From contig JAWNZC010000348.1 of NCBI GenBank assembly GCA_035771165.1, forward strand, positions 1,364,001-1,428,000: a stretch of 64,000 bases of DNA, written 5' to 3'. Below are positions 32,901-44,700 of the stretch, piece after piece (the stretch's first letter is position 1; the number at the start of each line of letters is the position of its first letter). The position numbers and the translations under genes are program-made. Under the pieces are notes generated by a model that had not been told where the DNA came from, did no database searches, and worked only from the letters and a program-made list of their open reading frames with translations. The stretch comes from Paragorgia papillata (taxonomy: Eukaryota; Cnidaria; Anthozoa; Scleralcyonacea; Coralliidae).

Positions 32901-35900
32901 ATATTAGGGGCCGAATACATGGGGAAATTTCAGCCCGGCTGCTGAGGTATGGAAAAGAGGAGAATGATTTGAATAAGAAACACGATTTGAATAAACAAAC
33001 ATATTTAGATGTGTATTTCAAATAAACCATATTTATTCCTTCTTTATCGCTTTTCACAAGGCACTTTCTGTATTCCACACTTCGTGTTTCTCATTCAAAA
33101 CATTCACTCCCTCATTTCCATCCCCCAGTAGCCGGGCTGAAATATCAGCCCGGGCTGAAATTTCCCCATGTATTCGGCCCCTTAGATAACAAGCGCAAGC
33201 ATTTTTCCCCTCAGTTTTTCAAAGAAGCGTACAGTCAGATTTTGATAAAATTCCCATCCAACTCTCAACCAAATTCAACCAAAATTTTGTGGTGTGGTCT
33301 GTGGTCAACCTTTCCAAAGTTACATCAAACCCATTGCATAGCTATCATATATACTGTGCGGTGCTTGTCACTACTGTTTTAGCAACGTGATTGCGTGACA
33401 AGCTGCATGAAAAATTGAATCGTATATATAATACGAAATTGAAGTAAGCTGAAATTTAAGGAAGTCTACGTTAGGGCTTTATAATCTTAACTTCTGTCTT
33501 AATTTGAAAGTAATATGTTGTTTTTTTCAATGTTAATTTTTTGCAGGGGTTGCTTGTCAGGTTTCATCAGCTATTGTGTCAGCGGTTTCTGCTTTGGCTT
33601 ATGAACTTGGAAAGCAACTTGCTCCTATTATAGTGGAACACGGAACGAAGGTATGGATTTAAAAATACACTATGACGTTACTGTGCAGACTACGTGCTTT
33701 TTATACTTAATTCTTCCATGTTCTGACAAGCGCATCAAACGTATAGTTAAACGGATCTTTTCTTATTTGTTTTATAAAATAAGAACTAAAAAATAAGTTT
33801 GTTGTCGTATAAACAACTCGATAAAAAACAAAATTTTAGCGGAGGATTCAACCAAGTTCTTTATTTTTTAAGTTAGCAGTAAGCCGAAGTATAGGCTTAA
33901 ACAACCCAATGAAAATAAATCAGCTTTAGAAAGAATAAAGACGTTTTCTTGGTTTGGTTTTTAAATGTGAATGAGGTGAAAAAGCAAAAGGCGTTTCAGG
34001 GGTTCAAAAGAATTAATAAGTACAAAATGATGCGTCATTTTCTTCACTTGACGTCACTCAGCTTTTAATTGCTCAACAACCTCGTACCCAGGGCATTTTG
34101 CCTCCACGTCGGGAGGTCGGCGAAAATGGCACTGGCATCGGCTGGTCAATTCTTTAATCTGATTGGCCGGTTTAAGAACTCGATTAATTCAGATAGAGTA
34201 TAATTTATTTATGAAAATTTGAATTGCAATAGATCCACTCTGCAAAGTTTACCCAAAGAATAGAAGCGATAGTTTTGGTTAAAGTCAAGAACAACATTAG
34301 ATATATGTTTGTTCATAACATTTATATGTATCCTGGATAATCGTGGAGAGTATTATGATGAATAATGCTAGTCCGTTGCTTTTATGATAAAGGTTCACAT
34401 GAGTGACTCGGCGGAGCGTTAAATATTTCTCATTTATTATCCATGTATACGTATTATACAAAAACAAAACACAAAGACCGCATAAATTTTCTTGCCATAA
34501 CACCCCAAAATCCTGGGTGTCACGTGACCAGCCGATGCCAGGGCCATTTTCGCCGACCTCCCCGCGTGGAGGCCAAATGCCCTGGGTACGAGGTTGATTG
34601 CTCAATAATCAAGCCATGTTTTTGGCTGATGTTATTCTACTTTTTGTGTGAATGTTCTTCGAGCTATTTTTCTCAAAAAAAAGAGTTTCCAACCGGCTCG
34701 AATCAATTACCTTAAGTTCTACAGTCGCCGATAGGACGGTTTGAACGGTTGTACATGTGCAAGTATATGATATATGTTAATGTACAGTATGTTCAGATGT
34801 TGAAATTGTGATAATATAGCAATAGCCCTATCCGGGCTAGCACACGTCTCTTCTGTTGTTCCACTTTGATGTTGATTTACTGTATGCTTTTCTGGCATTA
34901 GTCGCTCTTTTTTTCAGTTAATAAATTGCTCAATATTTTTTTAGTTGCTAAAGTTTTATTTTGAAATCGCTTTAGCTTCTTCCACAATCTGTAAAACAAG
35001 ATGACAGTAAAGGCAAGGGTCATGTTGAGGAGGTTATGAAGGTGGCTGTTAGTGGAATTCAAGGTACGTATTTAACTCTTTAATGTTTGCTGATCTTGTA
35101 CATGCAACAGTGTTGTCAAATGCTTCTATTTTTCTAGGAATTGCAGTGGTTCACGAAGGATTAACAACGGCTTGGAAAATACTCTACACCAGTCTCTCAC
35201 AAGCAACAGTTACGACAGTCGACCACAAGTACGTTTTAAGGGGGCTCAGAATTGATTAGGCCACTGAATTTATATTACATATAATGAATATTAATTCGGC
35301 GGTCATTAAGGCATATCAAATAAGGTCTATTCTGCAGTTTTTTCCACAACAGACTTTGTAACATATTTTGTTCATGTCTATTTAATTACGAACATACCGA
35401 GATTGGGAAATATACTTGTAAAATCATTAATAATTCTCATGAATTATTAATGATTTTACAAGTATATTTCCCAATACCAATGTAAAAGAAACGAATGTTT
35501 AATTAGGTGTTGTAGACATACTGTAATCTATATTTTGTTGTTTTGTTTCCAGATACGGTGAACAAGCTGGAAGAGTAACTAGCGATGCCATGGGCGCGGT
35601 TGGTAACGCAGTCGAGGTGATTCTATATTTTGATTAAACTTTGAATGTTTGCGTGTAGGCTCGATTTTCAACCGCCTCCCGGACCCCGGTATACATATAC
35701 CTCCCCCGAAAGTGGACCACTGGACGCGTGAGCCCACGGTGAGCCACAGAGCGTGTCTGTGACGTTTTTAATAAATTAATTTCACGATATCAAAAACCAT
35801 AGAAGCTGACTGAAATATATGTGAATTCCCTGATCCTGTAGCCTGAATGACGAAAACATCTTGGCTATTAACCAATTTCTCTAGACTCTAGAGCTTCCCG

Positions 35901-37150
35901 TGGTACATTAAATCTTTTAGACGATCAATCTTAAACGTTTCTAAAATGCCATTGCTGCATATCTCACTCATCAGCACTCTATTGATCGCCATTTTGAACT
36001 TTCGGAATAATTCATGCAATATTAACACAGCAATAGTATATATGCCTGCTGAAAATGTGCAGGAACGTTTGTGATTGGTGCAAATCGACAATGAACAATA
36101 GTGGTGTGCGTCGGATCGGATTGACCCCTTATAATCCGAGGGTTTGCCAAAACTGTCAATCCAAATCCGATCCGATCCGAAGCCAAAAAATCGTAATCCG
36201 ATCCGATCCGATCCGAAAACAGCTACTCAAATCCGATCCGATCCGGTCCGGTCCGAAAAAATTAAAACACCGGATATATGTTGCAATACTTGCGCAAACA
36301 TTCCTGAAAAAGAAAACCAATGAACAAATAAATTTAAGAAAACTACTATACAATAATAATCTTATGCAATAGTAACGTTCATATGTTGTGCAATGTGCAT
36401 ACAACTAGTGAATTTAGTGAATCTGATGCGGGTAAAAAGTGCAAAATCCGATTCGATCCGATCTGAGAAAAGAAGAACAAAATCCGATCCGATCCGATCC
36501 GAGAAAAAAAGAACAAAATCCGATCCGATCCGAACGATAAAAGTTTAGTCCGAATCCGATCGGATCGGATAATCTAGCTAATAGAAGCGAGAATTATTAT
36601 TGTTTAGCTTTCGATCTTTTGCCTCAGGCCTTCATCGTAGCAAATGCCAACATTGTGCATTGACTATCTTGCGATCAGGAAATCTTAAGTCATTAAAAAC
36701 ACCTGGATCTGGGGAACTGCATCCAACTACGCTGAAGAGTTTGAGATCCTGTTTAATTAGAAAGTAAAGCTTTATACCGCTTTCCTCTGGACGAGCCTGT
36801 ATACAGCCAGCACATCAGGCTATTTTGGATGTTGTCATTGTTAAATTTAACAAGTTTGTCGTTTTTTTCTTCAGGTTTATCATAACGTTAATCATCTTGG
36901 ATACAAGTAAGTTCTTTTTTGTATTTTTCTAGCAATTCATTTAGGATAAACTATATTTAGGATAAAAGGAGGTTTTATTGTACATGTATGTTCGTTAAAC
37001 AAAATTTGTACATTTGTTATACATGTTGGTCAGTTAAAATCTTGCCTTATTAATTTTTATATCTTTCTTCTTTCTAGAGCATTAGCAAAAAAAGCTATAA
37101 AAGAAACAGGAAAAGAGTGCATTTATGATGCAAACAAGAAACACTCCTAA
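23498..37150 (+). CDS. SPART: Spartin (SPG20), MIT plus senescence domain
   Basis: Spartin acts at endosomes, lipid droplets and mitochondria; loss causes Troyer syndrome in humans. Fifteen exons: 23498-23568, 24180-24250, 24362-24455, 24871-25091, 27949-28044, 29231-29658, 30745-30774, 30863-30940, 31468-31567, 33547-33650, 34976-35063, 35138-35228, 35553-35616, 36875-36906, 37078-37150. The total is 1641 nt, 546 aa, shorter than human (666). All junctions are GT-AG and in frame; a TAA two codons upstream supports the start. Residues about 12-90 form the MIT domain (KYITKGIACDESGDKEQANT), which in relatives binds ESCRT-III. A proline-rich stretch (APPRPPPPRPPP) follows. The central part has VTMFFVSEEGQVTTLY and GSWVFPLIPGSSPILK, the conserved spartin core. 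The C-terminal senescence domain starts at WGAKVSK and includes SWGLNKGAQIGG, AYELGKQLAP and NHLGYKALAKKA. Introns 4, 5 and 6 carry large simple repeats. AATAAA at 37208 is the likely poly(A) signal. Confidence 0.95.
25142..25200. repeat. (GT)n microsatellite with a G-rich end
   Basis: About 12 GT dinucleotides followed by GAGGGGGGTGGGTGGG, near the start of spartin intron 4. Confidence 0.9.
25391..25700. repeat. Degenerate GAAATGAA/GAAGTGAA tract
   Basis: Purine-rich pentamer-derived repeats (GAAAT, GAAGT, GAAAC) without a fixed long unit. This looks like the ancestral or decayed flank of the regular 15-bp array that starts about 200 bp downstream. Confidence 0.85.
25906..27297. repeat. 15-bp satellite-like array, about 92 units
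   Basis: The unit GTGAAACGAAAAGTA repeats in strict 15-bp register. Nearly all variation is at one base, where AAAAGTA alternates with AAATGTA, plus three AAATGGA units at about 26530, 26680 and 27040. A unit length divisible by three and without stops keeps several frames open on both strands, giving spurious 450-530 aa frames of SSETK- or FHYFS-type repeats. There is no evidence of coding: the array is wholly inside spartin intron 4. The variant pattern shows segmental duplications of 150 bp and about 360 bp. Confidence 0.97.
27361..27722 (-). repeat. 5S rRNA-like interspersed element (SINE3-like)
   Basis: On the minus strand, about 27690-27610, the sequence reads AGTTAAGCCCGG, then GGTTAGTACTTGGATGGGTG and ACCGTCTGGGAA. 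This is the 3' half of a 5S rRNA gene with its internal promoter region. A non-ribosomal body follows, containing GGGTTTTTCGCCGGGTTTTC and GGAGGGAGG reversed. A part of the body recurs at 518-574. The 5' half of 5S is poorly conserved, so this is a retroposon or pseudogene, not a functional 5S gene. Confidence 0.75.
28220..28595. repeat. Element rich in ATCCG motifs
   Basis: Repeated CGATCCGATCCG, AATCCGCTAATCCG and similar motifs are spread over about 370 bp in spartin intron 5. A related element with denser (ATCCG)n is at 36107-36570. Confidence 0.7.
28597..28626. repeat. Poly(C) then poly(A) tract
   Basis: About 18 C followed by about 10 A in spartin intron 5. Confidence 0.9.
29048..29156. 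repeat. Fold-back element
   Basis: AAACAAAGCAAAAGTTATTC pairs with GAATAACTTTTGCTTTGTTT, and CGTGTACA is mirrored inside. It ends about 75 bp before the spartin exon at 29231. Confidence 0.88.
29836..30612. repeat. (CCTT)n polypyrimidine tract, about 670 bp
   Basis: TTGC-rich tetramers (TTGCTTGCTTGC) lead into about 165 copies of CCTT with rare interruptions: TTTCTTCC, TTCTTCCC and an AACTTCG at about 30289. It is strictly pyrimidine on the + strand, so polypurine on the other. Open frames of LPSFLPSF type across it are artefacts. It lies in spartin intron 6, ending about 130 bp before the next exon. Confidence 0.97.
30962..31114. repeat. MITE with CACTGATCTCTATATAACTG ends
   Basis: The terminal inverted repeats are about 28 bp, with CAATCCAG inverted at both ends. 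It lies in spartin intron 8. Confidence 0.88.
31180..31247. repeat. GC-rich 68-bp palindrome
   Basis: TAGCCTGCGCCGCAGATGTC pairs with GACGTCTGCGGCGCAGGCTA, with a small internal AACCGG/CCGG hairpin. It is strikingly GC-rich for this AT-rich window. Confidence 0.88.
31648..32553. mobile_element. 906-bp fold-back transposon with long arms
   Basis: GCAGAAAAATATTTTGGGAT at the left is inverted at the right end. Further mirrored blocks run inward: CTGCGCGCGTAGAGGAAATG, ACTTCCGTACAAATG, TATCGCATTCCTTGCAG, GAAACGAT against ATCGTTTCTCCTAGGTTC, and GCATTCTACA. The arms are therefore over 300 bp with modest divergence. No transposase is seen. It lies in spartin intron 9. Confidence 0.88.
32907..33181. 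mobile_element. PIF/Harbinger-like MITE, TTA duplication
   Basis: GGGGCCGAATACATGGGGAA pairs with TTCCCCATGTATTCGGCCCC. TTA flanks both sides (32904-32906 and 33182-33184), consistent with the 3-bp TWA preference of PIF/Harbinger elements. Confidence 0.82.
34077..34596. mobile_element. 520-bp MITE, CAACCTCGTACCC ends, 9-bp duplication
   Basis: CAACCTCGTACCCAGGGCAT at the left is inverted at the right as ATGCCCTGGGTACGAGGTTG. ATTGCTCAA flanks both sides (34068-34076 and 34597-34605). Arms include GAGGTCGGCGAAAATGGC. Diverged relatives are at 18765-18990 and about 19631. It lies in spartin intron 10. Confidence 0.9.
35401..35476. repeat. Near-perfect 76-bp palindrome
   Basis: ATTGGGAAATATACTTGTAA through ATCATTAATAATTC is mirrored around a central TCAT. 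It lies in spartin intron 12, about 75 bp before the exon at 35553. Confidence 0.9.
36107..36570. repeat. (ATCCG)n-rich element
   Basis: Blocks of AATCCGATCCGATCCG separated by non-repetitive spacers, with opposite-strand CGGATCGGAT at the two edges (36113 and 36558), so the element is partly inverted-repeat bounded. It is related to 28220-28595. It lies in spartin intron 13. Confidence 0.8.
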
Positions 37151-37353
37151 CTGAACGGGAGCTCGCGCACGCCTAGGCGGAACATCAAAGTCCATTTAAA
37201 AATCTAAAATAAATAATAAAATTAAAAATTAATAGGCATTATCATAAGACGATTATATGGAAAGGTCTTTTTCTGTAGAAGGAGAACACATCTATTAGAG
37301 CACATACATTACGGAAAAGAAATTGTATTTAAGAAATAGAAAATGACCGCCCA

Positions 37354-37500
37354 TGTTTATATAACCTGATGCAAACACGAGAGTGAGTTGGGAGAATTCG
37401 AAAGTTTATGTGAACCCGAGCCGTAGGCGAGGATTACACAAGTACTTTCGAATTCTCCCAAACTCAATCGATCGAGTGTTCGCATCAGGTTATATAAACA
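37354..37500. repeat. Fold-back element
   Basis: TGTTTATATAACCTGATGC pairs with GCATCAGGTTATATAAACA; GAATTCGAAAGT is mirrored inside. Confidence 0.87.
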
Positions 37501-38163
37501 CAGGGCATCCGTTTTGTATTTCTTTTATGAAAGGCTAAGAAATGTGCCGTGACGTCACAACGTGTAAGTGTTAGCCTGATAATCACAGCGTGCGTAAAAC
37601 GCAACTTATTAAAAATATGTAACCATTAATACAATTGCCTATACCTTCTCTGATAATAATCATCATATAAATGTATATAGTAGAAGGGTAGAAGTAGGAA
37701 CATTATTTCTAATACAATAATACATTTAACACTTCTAATACATTTAACACTTAATACTTGACACTTGTTCATATTGTTAACAGTAATTACATTTTATTAT
37801 ACATTCCAAAAATCATAAAACTATAAACATTAATTGTGTTTGGCTTGAGTGATTACAATTATAGTATAGCCCGCGGGGAACTAACCAGATCTGACCAGAA
37901 ATCAATGCTATTAAAAACGGGAGCGAATGTTGATTGAATATGACTGCCGGAGAATGTCTACATGGAGCTATACGCTTATATTCTTGGGTTTCACCCACGT
38001 GACCGACAGCCATATTGGATTGCTAAAACAATAGGAAATTTGTGAATAAGAATAGAGCTAAATCCAAATGGGATTCATTTAGGACACAAATATGGCCGCC
38101 GTTTTATTGTTTTGGGGCACAAATATGGCCGCCGTGACGTCACGTGAAACCCAGCAATACCTC

Positions 38164-38303
38164 TTAAGCCTGGTTTCCATATAGCCGTAAGAGCCAGCGG
38201 CATGGCTGCGGCAAGGGGCGACGGTCCAATCATAGACAGTGTTGAATTAGCCAGCAATAAAAAGCTGTATGCGATTGGGACCACTGCCCCTTGCCGCAGA
38301 CAT
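38164..38303. mobile_element. Truncated copy of the 21903-22080 MITE
   Basis: It begins TTAAGCCTGGTTTCC and follows the intact copy closely (GGCATGGCTGCGGCAAGGGG, CAGCAATAAAAAGCTGTATG). It breaks off after TTGCCGCAGACAT, losing the right terminal repeat. Confidence 0.8.
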
Positions 38304-38589
38304 ATCGGGCTTAAAGCCCGATAGTCTTCGATACAAGTTTTCTCTGAGTGTATGCAGAGCACAAAATAATTTGTGTGTGAGGCAGAAGAGAATTTACGAA
38401 AACTGGACTCTCTTAATAAGTGCAGAGTACGCGTCATTTTCCGCAATTGTCGTCATTTTCAGCCTTTTGAATTCTATTGAAAATATACAAAAGCTAAGAC
38501 AATAAACGAAATTGAAAAGAATTTAAAAAAATATTGAAAAGAAATTGCGTCAAAGGGTGAAAATTAAAAATTAAGGCCTACGCATCGGG

Positions 38590-38640
38590 GGCAAGGGCCC
38601 CCGCTCGGGGGCCTATATAGGAAGGGTGGTTACCAAGTAC
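38590..38640 (+). promoter_or_regulatory. Possible CCT5 core promoter
   Basis: A GC-rich palindrome (GGGGGCAAGGGCCCCC) is followed by GGGGGCCTATATAGGAAG, a TATA-like CTATATA about 130 nt before the start codon. This is inference from sequence only. Confidence 0.35.
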
Positions 38641-38751
38641 ACTGCATGCGAAGGCGAGCGAACAAGAGAAGTCTTGGTGAAAGTTGTCAGTCTGTTGGAA
38701 TCCATATCAATCCTCAGTTTTTAAGCGACTTTTAGGTTCAAATTATTTAAG

Positions 38752-41700
38752 ATGAACACACCACAAGCCATTGCATTCGACGAATTTGGTCGACCGTTTA
38801 TTATTCTTAAAGAACAGGAGAGAAAAAGGAGATTAACTGGCTTGGATGCGCAGAAGGTTTGCTGTCAAAAATATATTTTAATACCTGGAAGTGATTGTAA
38901 TAATAGCTGTTTAATGATTGTATAAAATTACCTTTTAGTCACATATCCTTGCAGCTAAAACTGTGGCTAATACACTAAAAACCTCTTTGGGACCAAATGG
39001 TTAGTACGATTTTTATCAACTACATAAATATCTGTCAGTATACTGTACTGAGTCACTGACAGGTGTATGGATTAATATACTGACTCGAGAAGCTATGTTT
39101 ACGAATATTTTTAATTATTTTCATATGCTAGTTCTTACTCTTTAGCCCTTGTGTGCAGGTAGCCATAATTTCAATGCTACATGTGCATCAACATTCTGTT
39201 TATACATTGAATTTGGCACAAAATTACTGCAGAACTTTCTCTTTATAATGCACAAAATTCCACCACCCTTGGGAGGGCGGGCAGACCCTCGGGAATTTGA
39301 ACTTTTGAAAATGTTGTCTGTCAAATTTCCCACTCACAAGTTTAAGTCAGTTGTCAAATACCCCTACCAGGGGGTGAAAAATTTGTTCTATTAGGTGTAT
39401 GACGAGCAAGAAGTTGGCTATTTCTTCTTTGGAAAGTTTCTCCATCTTTTAAAAAATCTATTTTAATATCGCAGACGTCGAAGCAACGTAAGCATGTAAC
39501 TACCATATTTTCTGGGTGATAACCCACACGGCATATAACCCGCACAGCAACAAAAATGTCACTTTTGGAAAAATAAATCAGCGTATTACCTGCACCATCG
39601 GATAACCCGCAGCTGCTAATAATAGGTTTGGGCAAGGGAGCACACCAGACTGACTTGTATTTCTTCTTTGTTCGGCATTCCTTTATTTATATTCAGCCAT
39701 TTTTAATAATGCGGTATATATCATTAGCGTATCGCAGGCGCGGGCGACGTGGCCAAAGGAAACCCGAGTGCATTCCAAAAATGAAATAACCGGGGCCGTA
39801 GCCCGCACGCCTGCGATACGCTAATGAATATACCGCATTATTCAAAATGGCTGAATATAAATGAAGGAACGCCGAACGAAGAAGAAGAAATACAGGTCAG
39901 TCTGATTTGCTCCCTTGGTTTGGGGACCACAAAATTATAAAAAAGTACAGTACCAGTAGTTAAAATATGAAAGTAGAATCCTTGGTCTCTGGTCTTCGTG
40001 ATGGTGTCATCTTAAAGATTCAACAGATTACCCGCACCACCCTATTACCCGCACTAATTATGTTTCCTAGCAAAATTAAGAGATAACCCGCGGGTTATCG
40101 CCCAGAAAATACGGTAGTCTTCAGGGTCTTCTCGGTTTTAGCGCGCCATTATTAAATGAACCTGGGGTCAAGGTTGATCAATTCCCCAACTCTCAGTACA
40201 CAATTCTTCGTCAGATGCGATGGATCGCGCTCGCCAGAGCAGATTTCACAACTGGGCAGCGCGATTTGGTTTTTCTTGAAAAACAGCGCCGGTTTATGTT
40301 GATGACTTCCTGTTACATTTCCTGGTTTGTGGTTTTCATCTGCACAACTAGCATAAAGTTTGAGATTTTGTAGTGTTTTGTAGTGACGTCCCCGTGAGCA
40401 AACGAATGCTATTTTGTATTTTCGCTGATTTCAGCTAGTCTTTTAATAATACGAATATCAATTAAACAATATGCAGCAAGACAGTACAGTACGTCACTGG
40501 AGAGTGCAGTTAGCCTGCCACTAGAAACAAACTAAAAATATTTAATATCTAAACCCATTAATTTAATAAAACCAAGAACAATTTATCTCCCTGTGATGCC
40601 ATAATTTGTAAATATGCGTGCATAAAGTTGTTCAAAACCACGCCGCCGGTTTATTGATTTGTTTTTATAAGCTAGACTGTATACTCCTGCACAGGGTAAA
40701 CAAGAGATATTCCATTATTTTCATATTATATACAACTGAGCATTTATTTACTCCATTTCTAGGCAGTGGAAGATAATCTGCGAGCGCATTTTATGACAAA
40801 TTACTTATCTGCCAGCGCGATCAATCGCGCTGGCAGAACGAACTGGGGAGCGTGTGGGCGAGCGCGAGCGCGCTCGCCTCATTGAAAGCACTGAACCTAT
40901 GTCAAGTCCCCCATGGTTGCCTGCCCTCTTAGGGGTGGTGGAAACAAATAATAGGTGCATAACACCAGGGCTTGAAATTTGCGCTATCCCGATATCCACG
41001 GGATACTAGATTTTAGTTTTGCATACTAGAAGTCTTAATTTCAGTATCCCAACGGGATACAATAAAAATTTTGATAGCGCACAGCCACAGAATGTGAAGT
41101 AACGATGTGAAGTAACGTCTTACATTGTAATGTAACATCTTACAATGTAACGTAACGTCTTACAATGTAGCGTAATGACTTACAATGTAACGTAATGTCT
41201 TGCAATGTAATGTAATGTTTTGCAATGTAACGTAATGTCTTACAATGTAGCGTAATGTCTTACAATGTAACGTAATGTCTTACAATGTAACGTAATGTCT
41301 TACAATGTAGCGTAATGTCTTACAATGTAATGTAATGTCTTACAATGTAACGTAATGTCTAATTACAATGTAACGTAACATCTTATAATGTAGTGTAATA
41401 GTATTCAGAAGTGGGATACTAGATTGCAAGGAGGGATACCAAAATTCAGAAACCTGGTATCCCACTTGGATACTGCCAAAAATTGAAAATTTCAAGCCCT
41501 GATAACACTAGTCTGCTTTAAACTGTATTTAAAGCTGTCTGCTTTTAAACTGCATTTACAATCACTTATAAAAGTTATTGTGTAGTAGTGTGGTATGAAG
41601 TGTCATGAAAACAGCTCCTGTAGGATTTGAGTGCTGAAGTTGATTTTTTTCTTTTTTGAGTTGACTACATGTAGATGTCAAACAATTGGAAAATGATGGG

Positions 41701-44700
41701 GTTCAAATATTCAACCTCTCGATGTACAGAGGGGTTGGATCTTTCCTGGAACGACCCAATCATTCAAATATGATGACCATAAATCTACATTTTTTAGGCA
41801 TGGATAAAATGTTGGTTAGTCCAGATGGTGATGTTACAGTTACAAATGATGGTGCAACAATTTTGAGTCAGATGGAGGTAGAGCACCAAATTGCCAAATT
41901 AATGGTGCAGTTATCAAAATCACAAGATGATGAAATTGGTGATGGCACCACTGGTGTTGTTGGTATGGTTTGGTTTATTTTTTTTAAAATTATTTAACTG
42001 ATTAACATTTTCTATTGACAGAATGAGAAATTTATACTTTTACAATAATATGCAATGGTATACATGTAATCTAATCTAATCTACTGTAATTGTTAACATT
42101 TATTGCTAACAGTGAGTTAACTTAACCCTTTCCCTACTACGCTGCCCTGTACCAGCTGCAGAAGTTGAAGTTTATGTCTTCGCGCATGTCGCCTCGTGCA
42201 TCTTGATTCCTCACCATCCTGCAGGATTGCGTAGAACATTGCGTAGGATGGTGTAAAATATCGTGCCAGCACATAGAAGAAATGCAGACAAGTGTCAAGT
42301 TGTCTAATATTGTTGTAGAACAAATTACCAGTTATTGGCCAATCAAATGGCGTTTACTGTGCATAAATTTCCTGCTTTGTTATACCAATAAATGTTGTGG
42401 AACACATGCTAATTTCCAACGATGCCATAATGGCATCTTAATGGCGTCGTCCTCTTCTACAAATGTAATTTCGCGTGAGCAATATGATGAAATGTTTGGA
42501 TCTTCTGGGTTAGAAAATGAAGACGAGCAATCTTGGACAGTTCAACCCATCTATTACATAGTGGTTAGTGATTTTGTTTCACCCACAGAATTGCCATTGA
42601 ACTTCCTCAAGACACAACAGAGTTAGAATTGTTTAAATTTCTGTTTGGTGATGATATCGTGTATCACATTGTTGCAGAAATGAATCGATACACCATAAAT
42701 GCTCAAAAAGCCAATGGCAGTGATAGCAAACGAGCTGAGATACGAGTGCGCTCACTGTGGTGTTGCATTGTGCAAAGATATTGCTTTCTTTTTTATCATA
42801 GTCAACTTTGATAACACTAGAACATTTCTTTTGACTTATTTTGTATATAGTGAAGATTCTGTCAAGTAATATGTATTTTTTATGTATTTGTATTTGACAA
42901 ATCAAATATAGCTATTGTCATGGTGGCAAATTTGAAAAGCTTATTACAAAACAAAATTTCTAGTGTGATTACGCTTGTTCACAAGGTCAAATTGATTTTA
43001 ATGGTGAATCTAAATAAATAGCTTTCCTACTTTTTGTTCCTGTGTATTTGTATGTGTATAATCTCCTAATTCTACTGAGCATGTATGTTTTGATTTGTAC
43101 TATGAAATACATGGGTAGATCCCTCTCTTTTATATCAGAAAATATTATACTATTAATTTTTGTCTCTGGGGGGCCAGTAGGGAAAGGGTTAAGTAGATTT
43201 AACATTATTACTCTAGAAGTGGGTTTAGTAATAATGTTAATGCAAGTTGCCCATTGGAAATGTAAGATAAGTGTGGGAATTAACAGTCCATTAGCTTTAG
43301 AGTGTATTGGCATGCAAATCTTAAAAATTGGCACAAATGTCAAGAATAATGGAATTGAAAAGAGATTAGAAACTTGCATTCAATGGTCTTTGGATCTGTG
43401 TCAAGCAGAATGTGTGTTGGATGTTTAGAACTGTGACCAATCTGGATAGACTCGTAGAGTATTAAAACACCACTCAATGCTACATTTGTTTTGGGTTTTT
43501 ATCAAGCCTTTATAATAAAATATTTTTCTTTCTGACAGCAGCTTTTAACAAAAAACTTCCTGCCAACTTTCAACAGTGCACGCTTTCAGCAAACCAATGC
43601 ATGGTCCTGACGCATCTAGAATTAGATATAATTTAGATAAATAATTTACATTTATAATACACAGTTTTACATTGTTGGTGAATTTTTGAATGTCAACAAA
43701 GTTAAAAATTTTAGTTTTTCTGAAAGATAAAAATACCACTCTTCTTTTCCCCAAAAATTTTCTGTGAGATCAAAATAGTTTTATGGCATCATGTGCTGGT
43801 GGACATCCTCAGGCTTTGGTTTTTATATAGTATTGCTTACTCTATTACTGTACATGTAACATTGAATGTAAAAGATGGGAGGGACACCATAAAAAGCTAA
43901 GCTTGCTATGCAGGTACAGTACAACCTGTTTTTCATTGTACTGGTATCTGGAGTACAGTAGATACACTAGACTAGTACAACTTTTCTGGTATCTAAAAGT
44001 TGGATACCAGATCTTTAGGTTTGTGTAGCAGGTTAAAAAATGCTGGTGTCCACAGAGGATGCATACACTGTACATGTTTTCTGTAAAAATCTAATGTTGA
44101 GTGTGTGTAATTGTGAATGTTATTTTGTGACAGTTCTAGCTGGAGCACTTCTTGAACAAGCTGAACAATTGTTAGATCGTGGAATCCATCCTATCCGTAT
44201 AGCTGATGGTTATGAACTGGCAGCCCATATTGCCTTGCAGGAACTTGACAAAATTAGTGAAAGTTTTCCTGTCAATAAAGAGATGAAAGGACCATTAGTA
44301 GAAACAGCCAAGACAACATTAGGCTCAAAAATGTAATGATCTAGTTTATTTGTTATTTTTTATTAATTTATATGTACAAGGTACAAGACACACATGTAAT
44401 GTTTAAAGTTTATTATTAATATTAATAAGTGTACTGTGTACATGTTAGCATGTTAGATGTATATACAGTGTACCAGCATTGTACAGGCACATCTGATCTA
44501 TCTTAATGAAAATACAGTACTGGTACTACAAAGTAATACATCAAAGACGACATTATGTCGATATACATCGTATAGTAAGTGCTCATGTTGATGTAGTGCA
44601 CTCTGAATATACTGTAGATTTTTTACTTTTTTTTAAACTGTATAGATAGATAGATAGTGCCTATGAAACGAAAATTAAGTTTGTCTTATTTGAAAGAACA

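Larger units (their letters stand above)
37151..38751. other. Spartin-CCT5 intergenic region
   Basis: It holds the spartin poly(A) signal (AATAAA at 37208), a fold-back at 37354-37500 and a truncated AGCCTGG MITE at 38164-38303. Two ACAAATATGGCCGCCGT repeats lie at about 38085-38130. The CCT5 promoter occupies the end. No gene is seen. Confidence 0.6.

Noticed and set aside
41686..41997. An alternative CCT5 start upstream of exon 3
   Set aside because: The frame extends into intron sequence on both sides. Exons 1 and 2 encode the conserved N-terminus and join in frame.
42122..43192. An active piggyBac transposon
   Set aside because: The frame is broken and most of the transposase, including the catalytic residues, is missing.
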